NCBI GenBank assembly: GCA_963807975.1
Contig: CAWEDV010000001.1
Coordinates: 1,240,001 to 1,304,000 of the forward strand
DNA length: 64,000 nucleotides
From: JAACFF01 sp963807975
GTDB taxonomy: Bacteria; Chloroflexota; Anaerolineae; Promineifilales; Promineifilaceae
Reading direction: 5' to 3'
A program made the position numbers and the translations under genes. The notes beneath the pieces were generated by a model. That model saw only the letters and a list, made by a program, of their open reading frames with translations. It did not search any database and was not told the origin of the DNA. Positions 52,157 to 61,946 of this stretch are shown piece by piece. Within the stretch, counting starts at the first letter, position 1. Every line of letters begins with the position of its first letter.

Positions 52157-53347
52157 TTAGGCGGATCGGGCCAATCCATTGGCCAATGCCTCACTGAGTT
52201 TCCTTCCTGCTGCCTGCCAAGTCCAATCTAGCACAGAATTCCGAGCCTCTTGACCAAGTATTTCCAGATCGGCGCGCCGATCCCAACTTTCCGAAACAGC
52301 CAAAAATAACGAATCCACATCGGACCTATCAGCCCAGAAGGCGTAATCGCCATCACCTATTATGTCCGTATGGCATACATTGCGTGTTGCCAATATGGGC
52401 AATCCGGCAGCCATGTATTCAAATAATTTGATAGGGCTTGACGCCTGGTAAATGAGGTCCTCGGGACCAGGTAAGGAAGTCACACCTACATGGGCGTGTG
52501 CCAATACCCTCGGAATTTGATCATGGGGAACGGGTGGTACGATACGAATGCGACCGGCCGTTTTTTCTACAAAGGGTTCAAGAATAGAGCGGCCTGGACC
52601 ATCACCTACCAGAGAGAGATGGACATTCATTCCAGATTCATTGGCGTGTTCAACAGCCTGACAAAGCTCCACTGGATGGCGTGTCTCGAGCAAGATTCCC
52701 AAATACATCAGATGGAGCGGTTCGTCTTCCTGCGGCCATGTGCGTTTGAAAATCGCTGGAGCGAATGTTTCTGGGTCAACCCCAGAGGGCCAAATCCCTA
52801 AGAGTTGATTTTCTGGAACTGCGACGAGATCTGCCATGCGAGGTGTAATCACCGTCTGTCCGTCGGCCAAAATATTCGCCAACCAGAAAACAAGCTGCTG
52901 AAACCAGATGCGCAGTTGAATGCGTAAATTACCAGGAACTGAATCATCGATGTCACGTGTGTCCATGACGAGCACGGGTCGTCGTCGTCGGGTCAAAAAA
53001 CGGATAAAACGGAGTGGAAACAGGAGCCAGAAGCCAGATAGCTGGGTAAAGAGAAGAATATCGACGCGACGCCAGCGCCGCAGCACGTAGAGTATGATAT
53101 TGAGATGAAACAAGATCTGACCCAGAAGGTAAATATCACGGCTTCTGAGGCTAATAATTTCTATTCCCCGAAGTGTTTGTGGTCCCGGCAGCGGATCACG
53201 GGTAAGGAGCGTGACATCCCATCCCAGCTTCAACAATTCCCGCGTGGTTTCGATCCATGTCGCTGAATCAAGCCGAACCGTCAGAGCATCTGGATAGACC
53301 CAAACCAGAGCAGGGTCGCCTGAAACTTCATAAGGTAAATCAACCAT
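52157..53347 (-). CDS. Glycosyltransferase, GT4-like (GT-B fold)
   Basis: A 396-aa protein. The N-terminal domain carries hydrophobic stretches (RFIRFLTRRRRPVLVMDTRDID), as in membrane-bound GTs. The C-terminal domain has DGPGRSILEPF and SPIKLFEYMAAGLPILA, the E-x7-type donor motif. The ATG at 53345-53347 shares one base with the stop codon of the sulfotransferase gene, so translation is coupled. Which sugar is added is not known. Confidence 0.83.
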   Translation of the reverse strand: MVDLPYEVSGDPALVWVYPDALTVRLDSATWIETTRELLKLGWDVTLLTRDPLPGPQTLRGIEIISLRSRDIYLLGQILFHLNIILYVLRRWRRVDILLFTQLSGFWLLFPLRFIRFLTRRRRPVLVMDTRDIDDSVPGNLRIQLRIWFQQLVFWLANILADGQTVITPRMADLVAVPENQLLGIWPSGVDPETFAPAIFKRTWPQEDEPLHLMYLGILLETRHPVELCQAVEHANESGMNVHLSLVGDGPGRSILEPFVEKTAGRIRIVPPVPHDQIPRVLAHAHVGVTSLPGPEDLIYQASSPIKLFEYMAAGLPILATRNVCHTDIIGDGDYAFWADRSDVDSLFLAVSESWDRRADLEILGQEARNSVLDWTWQAAGRKLSEALANGLARSA

Positions 53348-54219
53348 TAAAGGATATTCCAAGCGCCTAGATCTATCTCAAGTAAGTCTTGAAGTTCGAG
53401 GACGTCGTCCTTGTAGAAAGTAATTAGTTCCAGAGCTAAATCTTCGGGAAGCGGATCCGCTTTTCTTAAGGCAGCACCGCGCAGTGTTGAATTCCACGAC
53501 CTTATGGATTCGGGTAAATATGGTTTGAGCGTTCTGAACACCTGCGTATTGCGCACTTGTCGCAAACCTCTGGCAAAACTGCCAGAAAGCTTATTCTTAG
53601 GAACGCCTCCAACATTGTAACGCCTGGTTGTATCGGGCAAGAACTGCTCATCTATTTCAAGGTAGCGGAAGATTGACTGCATGATCCCCAGCGAATTTGC
53701 CTTGAAATCTTCAAAGAGAACCAGCTTCATTTGAGATGGATCAAAATAATTGAGCCAGTGTTTAAAATAGGGGGAATATTTGTGAAACGTGGCCAGTTCT
53801 CCTCCAGGTTTGAGATCTACATAAACATCGCCAGATACGGATCCCCTGGTCACCCCCATAAGATAAATCGAATAAAGACGGTTGACAGGATGGCGCAGGC
53901 TGAAAATCAAGCGCACGTCTGGAATACTCTCCTTCATTCTAACGGGAGCATGGGGACTAATTAGGTAATTGGGGGTAGCTTCACCAATCGCCACCTCATC
54001 GGTTACGCCAACAAATTGAGCCTTATAGTCCGCCATGGTGCGGACAGGAAAGTTACGGTAACCCTTGGCAACATGAACCGGATCGTCGGGATTATAGGTA
54101 AAGTAGCGCGTCTCTTTGATTGGGCTGGTAAAAACTTGAGGGTGCTGGCCGAGATACTCAAAAATGGAAGTTGTCCCCCCCTTCATAGCTCCGGCAATTA
54201 CGAAATTCGGCAAGGTCAT
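53347..54219 (-). CDS. Sulfotransferase family protein
   Basis: A 290-aa protein with AGAMKGGTTSIFEYL (5'-phosphosulfate loop, about residues 7-21), SPIKETRYF and LRHPVNRLYSIYL (3'-phosphate site), the layout of heparan-type N/O-sulfotransferases. The ATG at 54217-54219 lies 22 nt after the stop of the Wzy-like gene; a longer frame would run into that gene. Probably cytoplasmic, using PAPS and a carbohydrate acceptor. Confidence 0.88.
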   Translation of the reverse strand: MTLPNFVIAGAMKGGTTSIFEYLGQHPQVFTSPIKETRYFTYNPDDPVHVAKGYRNFPVRTMADYKAQFVGVTDEVAIGEATPNYLISPHAPVRMKESIPDVRLIFSLRHPVNRLYSIYLMGVTRGSVSGDVYVDLKPGGELATFHKYSPYFKHWLNYFDPSQMKLVLFEDFKANSLGIMQSIFRYLEIDEQFLPDTTRRYNVGGVPKNKLSGSFARGLRQVRNTQVFRTLKPYLPESIRSWNSTLRGAALRKADPLPEDLALELITFYKDDVLELQDLLEIDLGAWNIL

Positions 54220-54241
54220 TTTATCGTCCCTATAGTCGAAA

Positions 54242-55627
54242 TCAGTCAACCATTCTGCTCGGAAGAGCAACCGTCTGTATTTTAGAGCGCACAGAATATG
54301 GTCCTACAGAGAAATGCATGATGAAGCCCCACAGGAGCCAGTAAACGATCATCGGCTCTACACGCAACCATACGGATTTATACCAAATCAGAAATGGCCA
54401 AATTAGGGTAAATATTATCATTCCGTAACGAAGCACATTGAGGTCATCATCCTCATCTTGAGCTGCCGCTCTAAACAAAGTAACCGCCGAAATAACGACA
54501 AAAGCCAGCATGAGTAGTAAACCGGTTAGGCCCATCTCGTACATCATTACCAGCAGCGTTCTGCCCACCAAATTGCCATAGATGCCCTTTTCCAACCCTT
54601 TCCCAGCTATGCCGAGTGATGGACTATATTGTCGTGTTCCCAAGCCATAGCCGAAAAGAAGGGTCGGTGTATCACGTTGAATTCGCTCCCAGCCGTACTC
54701 AACCTCTGTGTTGCGTCCTAGACGGTAAGCAAGAGTGCCATAACGGACATTGTCTAAGTAGCGCTCACGGCGGTCTTCATTTAAAAAGTTCGCAATAGGT
54801 GGCCGGCCCAGATTATCGACGATCAGTTTATCATAACCGTAAAGGAATAGACTTGAAGCGACGATAATGAGCATCAAATAGGTCAGAAGCCGGCGAATTT
54901 GCCCGCCACGGATGAGGTGGATGGTGAGAGTAATTGCTGCCAAGAGAGGAGCCGCCAAGACAAAGAATTTCATCTCGCCCAGGGCGCTAGAAACGGAGCT
55001 TAGGGCCAATGTAATAGCCAGCATTTTCCATTCTCCGCTTACCAACCATTTGCCAAATGACATCGCCAGGACGATCAATATGAATAAGATGTAAGCGCCT
55101 ACCCCCTTTTTACCAAAAGTCCCAGCTAGGTCATCAAATTCTCTGGTTCCGGTAAGATACAAAGCAAGCGTCACCAACACTTGAAATGCGAGGAGATACA
55201 ACAACCACTGCGGAATCTTTGCTGCAAGTTGCTTGGGCCAGTTAGGCAGCAAATAGGCAAATAGACCTACCATTGGGAAACGGAACATCATCCACCATCC
55301 CCAGGTGGTTACTAAAGGTGACTGACCTTCAAAAGTGGCCACGATCACTCCAGTCACTGTAAAAGCAAATATAACCAGGAAATATCCTGGGAAATGATCG
55401 GTAACCATCATGTGAGCAATGGCCAAGGCAATCATACCAATTACGATCAGGTCGGCGACAAATTTGATTTGATCGGGAATGCCAAGCCTCCAGATAATGA
55501 TTGGCGTGAATAAATAAATACCGATGGCAGCAAGCGGCAGTAAATGGTGCCAAGTCCATTGAATACTTTCTTGATTAGATTCCGCTTCGGGGACAAATCC
55601 CATTTGCTGGATTGTTTCGTTAGCCAT
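54242..55627 (-). CDS. Polytopic membrane protein, Wzy/O-antigen-ligase-like polymerase
   Basis: A 461-aa protein with about ten hydrophobic segments and a large loop between the late ones (residues about 270-345) with the motif FGYGLGTRQYSPS, as expected of the external loop of O-antigen polymerases and ligases. Sequence identity in this family is always low. By position among glycosyltransferases, sulfotransferases and a Wzz-type protein it is the best candidate for the repeat-unit polymerase. No flippase is seen in the window. Confidence 0.7.
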   Translation of the reverse strand: MANETIQQMGFVPEAESNQESIQWTWHHLLPLAAIGIYLFTPIIIWRLGIPDQIKFVADLIVIGMIALAIAHMMVTDHFPGYFLVIFAFTVTGVIVATFEGQSPLVTTWGWWMMFRFPMVGLFAYLLPNWPKQLAAKIPQWLLYLLAFQVLVTLALYLTGTREFDDLAGTFGKKGVGAYILFILIVLAMSFGKWLVSGEWKMLAITLALSSVSSALGEMKFFVLAAPLLAAITLTIHLIRGGQIRRLLTYLMLIIVASSLFLYGYDKLIVDNLGRPPIANFLNEDRRERYLDNVRYGTLAYRLGRNTEVEYGWERIQRDTPTLLFGYGLGTRQYSPSLGIAGKGLEKGIYGNLVGRTLLVMMYEMGLTGLLLMLAFVVISAVTLFRAAAQDEDDDLNVLRYGMIIFTLIWPFLIWYKSVWLRVEPMIVYWLLWGFIMHFSVGPYSVRSKIQTVALPSRMVD

Positions 55628-55685
55628 TTTGTACGTTCTTTACATTCCTGTGGTCTTTAGCTGTTGGTTGATACGCCGAACAACT

Positions 55686-56486
55686 CTAGACTCTCCAAGC
55701 AGTCAGCTCCCTACCAATCAGTTTTTCCAATTTTGTGTTTTGATCCTCATAGTAGTCAACTAAGAATCTCCTGGTCTCGGCCTTCATAGATGGCAGACTA
55801 CGTCGATTAAATCGCTCCAGTTTACCGGCAAAAGAATAGAGGTGTAAACGATTTAGGGTGCGGTATAGATACCACAACGGTTTTGAACGGCTTAGACTTT
55901 TAAGCGAAGCGGCTGCGTTGATTCTTTGCTCACGCAGTTCCGATCCTGGCCCTATCCCAACACCTAAGAAGCTAAACAGATCGTCTAAGAATGTATCCGG
56001 ATTTTCTTGCAGGTCGTCATAAATCATGATCAAAAGCTGCTCGGCAGCAAAGTATTCAAAGAAACGGGTCAGATGGTCAGAGTAGCAGCCAATTTGAAGA
56101 ACGAGATCGTTAGACTCCAGCACGTCTTCAAAAGTCGTGCTGGGATCAATTGAAGAAGTGGCCACCATGCGCCAATATTGCGAATATGCCCTATCAACCG
56201 GGTTCCTGAGCGAAACGAACATTTTAACGTCAGGCAAATTTTCTTTTATAAGATGCGTTATGCTCGGATCGTGAAAATACTGCGGAGTGACTTCGCCGAC
56301 GGCGTGCTCACCATTCCATGCTAAAAACTCGCCTTCGTAGTAGGCAATTCCTTCTTGATAGTGCCTATCGAAGAAGTGTATCTCTTTTTTCCGCGGAAGG
56401 AAGATATCGGGATGCTCCATCAAATTACGAGCAATCCACGTACTTCCTGACCGGTTGGCACCAATTCCAAGAAAATTGGGTAACAT
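55686..56486 (-). CDS. Sulfotransferase family protein
   Basis: A 266-aa protein: IGANRSGSTWIARNL (phosphosulfate loop, residues 7-21), RKKEIHFFDRHY and SLRNPVDRAYSQYW (3'-phosphate site) are classic. Closest in layout to heparan sulfotransferases. AGGA lies 8 nt before the ATG. It lies 32 nt after the next sulfotransferase gene, so both are in one transcript. Confidence 0.9.
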   Translation of the reverse strand: MLPNFLGIGANRSGSTWIARNLMEHPDIFLPRKKEIHFFDRHYQEGIAYYEGEFLAWNGEHAVGEVTPQYFHDPSITHLIKENLPDVKMFVSLRNPVDRAYSQYWRMVATSSIDPSTTFEDVLESNDLVLQIGCYSDHLTRFFEYFAAEQLLIMIYDDLQENPDTFLDDLFSFLGVGIGPGSELREQRINAAASLKSLSRSKPLWYLYRTLNRLHLYSFAGKLERFNRRSLPSMKAETRRFLVDYYEDQNTKLEKLIGRELTAWRV

Positions 56487-56518
56487 GTATAGAATCCTGT
56501 CAATTAATAAAGTAATGA

Positions 56519-57370
56519 TTAGTTTTGGTAAATCCTGGCTTCATTGCGCCACTGGCCAATGTCATGACCAAGAATATCTTCAACAGCACGAACATCATCG
56601 ATAAGAAGACGCCAGATTGTCTCCCGCAATTGGCTGGGAAAGTCGGGTTTGCTAGCCAGTCTATTTGAAAAGAAGCGATAGCGAATCGGCTGGCGGATAG
56701 AGGCGGGCACAATTCTGCGCAGTAGTTGAAAGGCATCTGAGCCAACCGCTTTCTCCACAGTGGGACTTTTGAGATAAGATTCCCCAACTGTCTTGTGTCT
56801 GGGCGCTGCATTTAGATTAACAAATCTGGCGGAGTCAATGTCTAGGAAATCCGCAACACGCTGTAAGGTGCCCATTTGATCGACGATGTATTCTTCAAAA
56901 ATCAACAATAGTATCTGTTCTGGTGCAAATAGCTCAAAATATGGGCGCACTTGGACGGCATAACGGCTGCGATTAACATAGCGCGGATCGGAAAATACGG
57001 CGTTTTCTGGTGAGTTTTTCTCAAGGTTCCGCACCAGATTGTGGGTATAGTGCGAGATTATGCGATCGACCGGCTGGCGCATCATATAGATTAGCTTCAG
57101 GTTTGGATTATAAGCGAACAGTCTCCTGTTTGTCTCAGGCCACTCTGGCAAAAAGGTGTACATGGTGGATGCCTCACCGCAGATTTGCCCAGGCTGTGGG
57201 GAATAGAGCTTGTGGTACTCTGCAATACCAGCCTGCCAATTCTTGGTCTTATTAAAGTAACCTGGCTCTTTGACCTTCGAAAAACAGACCTGTGGGTGTG
57301 CCGCAAGTTGGGCGGCAAGGCTGGTTGTACCGCTCTTTTGTGCCCCAATCAGAATAAAATCGGCTCTCAT
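56519..57370 (-). CDS. Sulfotransferase family protein
   Basis: A 283-aa protein: LIGAQKSGTTSLAAQL (residues 7-22), KVKEPGYFNK and MRQPVDRIISHYT give the two PAPS-binding sites. The C-terminal part is basic and long, as in the bacterial carbohydrate sulfotransferase group. It follows the sugar-transferase gene after 63 nt. Its ribosome-binding site is weak. Confidence 0.9.
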   Translation of the reverse strand: MRADFILIGAQKSGTTSLAAQLAAHPQVCFSKVKEPGYFNKTKNWQAGIAEYHKLYSPQPGQICGEASTMYTFLPEWPETNRRLFAYNPNLKLIYMMRQPVDRIISHYTHNLVRNLEKNSPENAVFSDPRYVNRSRYAVQVRPYFELFAPEQILLLIFEEYIVDQMGTLQRVADFLDIDSARFVNLNAAPRHKTVGESYLKSPTVEKAVGSDAFQLLRRIVPASIRQPIRYRFFSNRLASKPDFPSQLRETIWRLLIDDVRAVEDILGHDIGQWRNEARIYQN

Positions 57371-57433
57371 TAGCGGTCTGATTCCAATAGCTTAAGTAGG
57401 CATTCGGAGCGAAAAACAACGCTTGCCAGAAGC

Positions 57434-58135
57434 TTAGTAAGCACCCATCCCAGAAATGAGAACCCAGGGAGTCATGAGGATAATTTTGAGATCAAGCCAG
57501 TAAGAACGCCGGCGGATATAGTCCAGGTCGATCTCGACCATTTTCTCAAAAGGAACCTGGCTGCGCGCGGTTACCTGGTACAGTCCGGTTATCCCGGGCA
57601 AAACCTCAAGGCGGCGGCTATGTTCTTCTGTATAGAGCTCATATTCATAGAGCAGAGGGGGTCGGGGTCCAACGATAGACAGTTCACCACGCAGTACGTT
57701 GACTAATTGAGGAATTTCGTCAAGTCCAGATTTACGCAATATGCGGCCGACAGGGGTCACGCGCGGGTCGCGCGTAATTTTGTAAACTCTGCGTTTCTTA
57801 CCGTCCTTTTCGACGGTGTCCAAATGCTCGCCCTGCACGAATTTTTTTATGGCTTTCTTGTGGTGAGCATTATCCATGTCATTGTACATGGTACGGAATT
57901 TGTACATCGTGATTCGACGGCCGTATCGTCCCAAAGCCTCGGTTTGCTTGTAAATCGCCGGTCCTGGTGATGTGACTTTGATTATTACGGCAAACAACAA
58001 CCACATGGGCGAAAGCAAGGTGATAGCCATAAGCGCCATCGTAAAATCTTGGGCACGTTTAACCGTCTCATAGAAGCGCTTTCGTTCAACCACAGGCAGA
58101 TCATCTGTGGTGACATACGGTTCAACGCCATTCAT
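57434..58135 (-). CDS. Polyprenyl-phosphate sugar phosphotransferase (initiating transferase)
   Basis: A 233-aa membrane enzyme that links the first sugar-1-phosphate to undecaprenyl phosphate. One N-terminal hydrophobic helix (MALMAITLLSPMWLLFAVII) precedes the catalytic part with YKFRTM, GLDEIPQLVNVLRGELS, IVGPRPP and PGITGLYQV, the standard motifs. An ATG at 58147 is also possible, but the one at 58135 has GGAG 6 nt upstream. The Wzz/kinase gene lies 63 nt upstream. Confidence 0.9.
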   Translation of the reverse strand: MNGVEPYVTTDDLPVVERKRFYETVKRAQDFTMALMAITLLSPMWLLFAVIIKVTSPGPAIYKQTEALGRYGRRITMYKFRTMYNDMDNAHHKKAIKKFVQGEHLDTVEKDGKKRRVYKITRDPRVTPVGRILRKSGLDEIPQLVNVLRGELSIVGPRPPLLYEYELYTEEHSRRLEVLPGITGLYQVTARSQVPFEKMVEIDLDYIRRRSYWLDLKIILMTPWVLISGMGAY

Positions 58136-58198
58136 ACTTATCTCCATTGTTCCTTCTTTGAAGTCGCCGCCTGGCAGATAGCCAATTCCATTTTGACG

Positions 58199-59704
58199 CT
58201 ACTGTTCAACAGTAAAGTTCTCAGGGCCATAGGCCGTGTAATCACTGCTATCAGAAGAGCGGTTGATAACCACTTCAACGGACTTAGCCCGAACATTCGC
58301 CAACTGTCTGCGAACCGTTTCAATATCACCTCTTCGCGTCTGCGCCCTGGAGATAACCCAAATGACAGAATCGGCGATGGGTGTCAATACGGCAGCATCA
58401 GCCACGGACAGCAGGGCCGGAGTATCAAGGAGCACAAAATCAAAGCTTTCCTTCATCTGCTCAACGAGATTCACCATCTGTTGCGAGCCCAAAAGTTCCG
58501 TCGGATTCGGAGGCAGTGGACCACTGGTAAGAACATGCAATCTGGGGAATGTGCTGTAGAGAACTGCCTCATCTAGCTCCACTTCCTCGGTCAGCACACT
58601 GGTCAAGCCACGTTTATTGGGCAGTTCGAATACTTTGTGGACTGTGGGCAGTCGCATATCACAATCAACGAGAATCACTCTTCGACCAGACTGAGCAATG
58701 GCTACAGCTAGATTAGCCGCGACGGTTGACTTGCCTTCTCCACGCTGAGCACTGGTTAGCAATACGACCTGTGATTCATCAGTTTTGGCGTTAGAAAGGA
58801 TATTTGTGCGCAGTCTGCGAAATGCCTCAAGCTGCGGGTAATGACCGCTGTTGAGACGCGCTATATGCAGTTCATCGCGAGACGAGGGGATCTTGCCAAT
58901 CGTTTGCAGTTTAGTTAATTCTTCGATTTCTTCACTGGTGTGAAGTCTAGTGTCCAAGTTCTCAACCAGCAAGGCCAAGGCGAGTCCGGCAATAAGCCCG
59001 CCAACGGCTCCCATCACAAGATTTAAAGCCACGCGAGGTGTTGCCGGTGCAATCGGGAGAAATGCGGGTTCAACAATCGAAACGGAATTGGCAAGTAAGG
59101 TTTCCTGAATACGGGCATTTTCATATTGGCCTAATAATGTTGCCAATGTGCGTTCCCTAAGGGCGATAGATTGGCTCAGGGCATCAAGCTGGACGGTCGA
59201 ATCAGGAGAACTTTGCAGCATCTGATCATAATCTGCTCGAGTCTTATTGAGCTCTTCTTCCGCCTGGGCGACCTGAGCGGCAAGGATTTCCACGGTGGTT
59301 TGTCCGCTTGCCCCATACACTTCCCGGGATTGAGCAACAAGCAGCTCGGCAGCGGAGGCGACTATGCTCTGAGCCAGAGCGGGATCAATAGCCTGAGCCG
59401 AGATGATCATCAATTCGGTACCAGGAATGAGTTCGGTTGAAATTCTCGGATTTTCTCTTAGCCCCAATTCCTGGCGAACACCGCTCTTGATTGTGCTGCT
59501 GGTCACCATACGGGCATAGGTTTTCATTAGAACCTGTGTGTAGTCAATATTGGTGACGGTTGCCACCCGAACTGTTGTCTTCGATATGTATTCCGGTGTG
59601 GCAAGAAAGGTCAAAATGGCCACAACCAGGGTAACCAAAATTGTCGTTAGGATAATAATCCATATACGACGTTGAAAAATTGTCAGATACTGTTTAAGCT
59701 CCAC
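58199..59704 (-). CDS. Wzz-type chain-length protein fused to a BY-kinase-like ATPase
   Basis: A 501-aa membrane protein. An N-terminal Wzz domain has one helix at residues 14-35 and a periplasm-type coiled coil near 130-200, with the second helix near 235-255. Then comes a CpsD-like ATPase: Walker A QRGEGKSTVAANLA, Walker A' VILVDCDMR, Walker B FVLLDTPALL. The C-terminal tail has only two Tyr (SSDYTAY), fewer than in well-known tyrosine kinases. It controls polymer length and export. The start is a GTG at 59702-59704 with GGAG 6 nt upstream. Confidence 0.88.
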   Translation of the reverse strand: MELKQYLTIFQRRIWIIILTTILVTLVVAILTFLATPEYISKTTVRVATVTNIDYTQVLMKTYARMVTSSTIKSGVRQELGLRENPRISTELIPGTELMIISAQAIDPALAQSIVASAAELLVAQSREVYGASGQTTVEILAAQVAQAEEELNKTRADYDQMLQSSPDSTVQLDALSQSIALRERTLATLLGQYENARIQETLLANSVSIVEPAFLPIAPATPRVALNLVMGAVGGLIAGLALALLVENLDTRLHTSEEIEELTKLQTIGKIPSSRDELHIARLNSGHYPQLEAFRRLRTNILSNAKTDESQVVLLTSAQRGEGKSTVAANLAVAIAQSGRRVILVDCDMRLPTVHKVFELPNKRGLTSVLTEEVELDEAVLYSTFPRLHVLTSGPLPPNPTELLGSQQMVNLVEQMKESFDFVLLDTPALLSVADAAVLTPIADSVIWVISRAQTRRGDIETVRRQLANVRAKSVEVVINRSSDSSDYTAYGPENFTVEQ

Positions 59705-59914
59705 AGGGTTCTCCGTGATTCATAATTGTGCCCAAAGCCTCGTGGTGAATGAATCATCACATAAATATTGACACCTGTTACTTACGACCATGCTTACAGA
59801 CCGATCTCTTAATGGGTGTGTGACAGATGGGATATACTGGCAAGAGGATCAATGGAACCAGAGGTAGGCTATGATTTTGTTGAACCTTTGGCACATGAAT
59901 CCCGGGCTAAAGTG

Positions 59915-60541
59915 TTAATTTCTTTGGGCAGGTTCGCTCATACCCTCTTTCCATAGGGCAAGAGGAATCTCTATCTCTTGTGAAGTACCGGGATCAACAG
60001 CGATCATCATTTCGCCATCAACTTTGAGTTCCACAAGTTTGTCCCCGGACGGACCAACGAACCCTCTCAAGCGAGCAGGATTCCCATAAACAAGACCGTA
60101 ATCGGGAACGTCTTTGGTTACGACGCTTCCAGCGCCAACCAGGGCCCATTTCCCAACCTTAGTGCCGCAAACAATGGTCGAGTTCGCGCCCAAACCAGCC
60201 CCTAAACGAATGAGCGTTGGCGAGATGATCCAATCCTCGGTCGACTTCAAACTTCCGTCTGGATTAATGGCACGTGGCTTAAGATCGTTGGTAAAACATA
60301 CGTGGGGCCCGACCATTACACCATCTTCGATAACCACACCTTCGTAAACGGACACATAATTCTGGATTTTTACGTTGCTGCCAATTAATACGTGAAGATC
60401 GACAAAAACACCTTTGCCCAAATTGCAGTTGCTGCCTATAACAGCTTCTTCTCGTATCTGAACATGCTGCCAAATCGCTGTGCCGTCGCCAATTGTCGCC
60501 TCAGGTGAAACGTCAGCCGTTGAATGTACTCTGATCGCCAC
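59915..60541 (-). CDS. Left-handed beta-helix N-acetyltransferase, WbpD-like
   Basis: A 208-aa hexapeptide-repeat protein: repeats such as IGDGTAIWQHV, IGSNCNLGKGV, LGANSTIVCG and VGAGSVVTKDV. From memory it matches the UDP-2-acetamido-3-amino-uronate N-acetyltransferase group (WbpD/WlbB), which completes UDP-2,3-diacetamido-2,3-dideoxy-uronic acid. The start is a GTG at 60539-60541 with GAGG 6 nt upstream. It follows WbpE- and WbpB-like genes, which supports the pathway. Downstream is a 210-nt spacer before the Wzz gene with no clear gene. Confidence 0.85.
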   Translation of the reverse strand: MAIRVHSTADVSPEATIGDGTAIWQHVQIREEAVIGSNCNLGKGVFVDLHVLIGSNVKIQNYVSVYEGVVIEDGVMVGPHVCFTNDLKPRAINPDGSLKSTEDWIISPTLIRLGAGLGANSTIVCGTKVGKWALVGAGSVVTKDVPDYGLVYGNPARLRGFVGPSGDKLVELKVDGEMMIAVDPGTSQEIEIPLALWKEGMSEPAQRN

Positions 60542-60725
60542 TGTTTTCCTCTTTCTGTCTCTAAGAAAATCAAGTATTGCCCCGATGACTTACAATGGGT
60601 CTTACGAATGAAGCATTATGTTATGTAGGCTCAATCACTTGATTTCCCGAAGGGAATGATACTAGCTGTTTACCAACTTAACCAAAGAAACAAGCTTGAT
60701 TTATTGGCTGCAATAGGAAACGAAA

Positions 60726-60784
60726 TGAACCTCAATCCGCAAACCGCGAGAATCTCTTCAAGCGTGTATACAGATTGAGGTTCA
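60726..60784. other. 12-bp perfect inverted repeat in the operon spacer
   Basis: TGAACCTCAATC (60726-60737) and GATTGAGGTTCA (60773-60784) are perfect reverse complements around a 35-nt loop, in the 282-nt spacer between the acetyltransferase and aminotransferase genes. There is no T run after either side. The remaining spacer shows no gene. Confidence 0.7.
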
Positions 60785-60823
60785 ATTAGATTCGTTTGAA
60801 ACGCAACTATATGTGAGCTGGTG

Positions 60824-61942
60824 TTATATGGTCAAGACCTTTGACTCATTTTGATGTTCTTTGAGAGCCTCAACTACTGTTTCAACTTGCTCATCGGTCA
60901 ATTCGGCGAACATTGGTAGAGAAAGCACCTCGCTGGCCACAAGTTCTGACCAAGGGAAATCACCCTCTTTATAGCCCAAATCAGAATAGGCTTTCAGCAT
61001 ATAGACAGGTATCGGATAGTGGATGCCGTTTTGTATTTCTCTGGCGTTCAATGCTTTTTGCCATTCTTCTCTTTGCTGGACTCGTATGGCATAGACGTGG
61101 TAAACATGACGGTTATACGGTTTTGCCACCGGCGTTTGAATGCCACTGCCAGCGAGCAGCTCGTTGTAATAGGCCGCATGTTCTCGCCGCGATTCTGTCC
61201 ACTGCTCGAGGTAGCGCAGTTTGATGCGCAGAATTGCGCCTTGAATGCCGTCCATGCGGTAGTTGTATCCACGTAGGATGTGATGATATTTGCGTTCCTG
61301 TCCCCAATCACGAAGCATGCGCACTTTCTTCGCCGCGTCTGGATTGTTGGTTACAACCATGCCGCCTTCGCCGTAAGCGCCAAGATTCTTCCCTGGATAA
61401 AAGCTGAAGCAGCCAAAATCTCCAATTCCGCCTGCCCTGTCACCCTTATATTCGGCGCCGTGAGCCTGTGCGGCATCCTCGATCACAATCAGGTTGTGCC
61501 GGCGGGCAATTTCCATAATAGGGCCCATCTCTGCAGGCTGCCCGTAAAGATGTACAGGCATAATAGCCTTGGTACGTTCGGTGATTGCAGTTTCGATCTG
61601 ATCCACATCCATATTGAAGGTTTCGGGATCAATATCTACGAAGACTGGTGTTGCCCCTGTATAGCAGATTGCGGCAACAGTGGCGACAAAGGTAAAGGGG
61701 ACGGTAATGACTTCATCCCCTGGCCCGATGTCCGCGGCGAGGATTGAGAGGTGTAAAGCACTCGTGCCTGTGTTGACGGCGATTCCATGGTCTGCCCCTG
61801 AATAGGCGGCAAACTCTTCTTCAAATGCGGCTACTTCAGGGCCAAGGATGAAACGACTGCTCTCAAGTACTGAAAGAACGGCCGTATCAACTTCGTTCTT
61901 AATACTCTGGTATTGTGCTTTTAGGTCTACAAAAGGAACCAT
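60824..61942 (-). CDS. DegT/DnrJ/EryC1-family PLP aminotransferase, WbpE-like
   Basis: A 372-aa sugar aminotransferase. VPFVDLKAQYQ at the start, NTGTSALHLS, VIEDAAQAHGAEY with the PLP-binding Asp, and FYPGKNLGAYGEGG with the catalytic Lys are diagnostic. In the WbpB/E/D route it converts UDP-3-keto-GlcNAc-uronate to the 3-amino sugar. The ATG at 61940-61942 has GGAG 9 nt upstream and begins 4 nt after the oxidoreductase stop codon, so the two are coupled. Confidence 0.9.
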   Translation of the reverse strand: MVPFVDLKAQYQSIKNEVDTAVLSVLESSRFILGPEVAAFEEEFAAYSGADHGIAVNTGTSALHLSILAADIGPGDEVITVPFTFVATVAAICYTGATPVFVDIDPETFNMDVDQIETAITERTKAIMPVHLYGQPAEMGPIMEIARRHNLIVIEDAAQAHGAEYKGDRAGGIGDFGCFSFYPGKNLGAYGEGGMVVTNNPDAAKKVRMLRDWGQERKYHHILRGYNYRMDGIQGAILRIKLRYLEQWTESRREHAAYYNELLAGSGIQTPVAKPYNRHVYHVYAIRVQQREEWQKALNAREIQNGIHYPIPVYMLKAYSDLGYKEGDFPWSELVASEVLSLPMFAELTDEQVETVVEALKEHQNESKVLTI

Positions 61943-61946
61943 GTGA

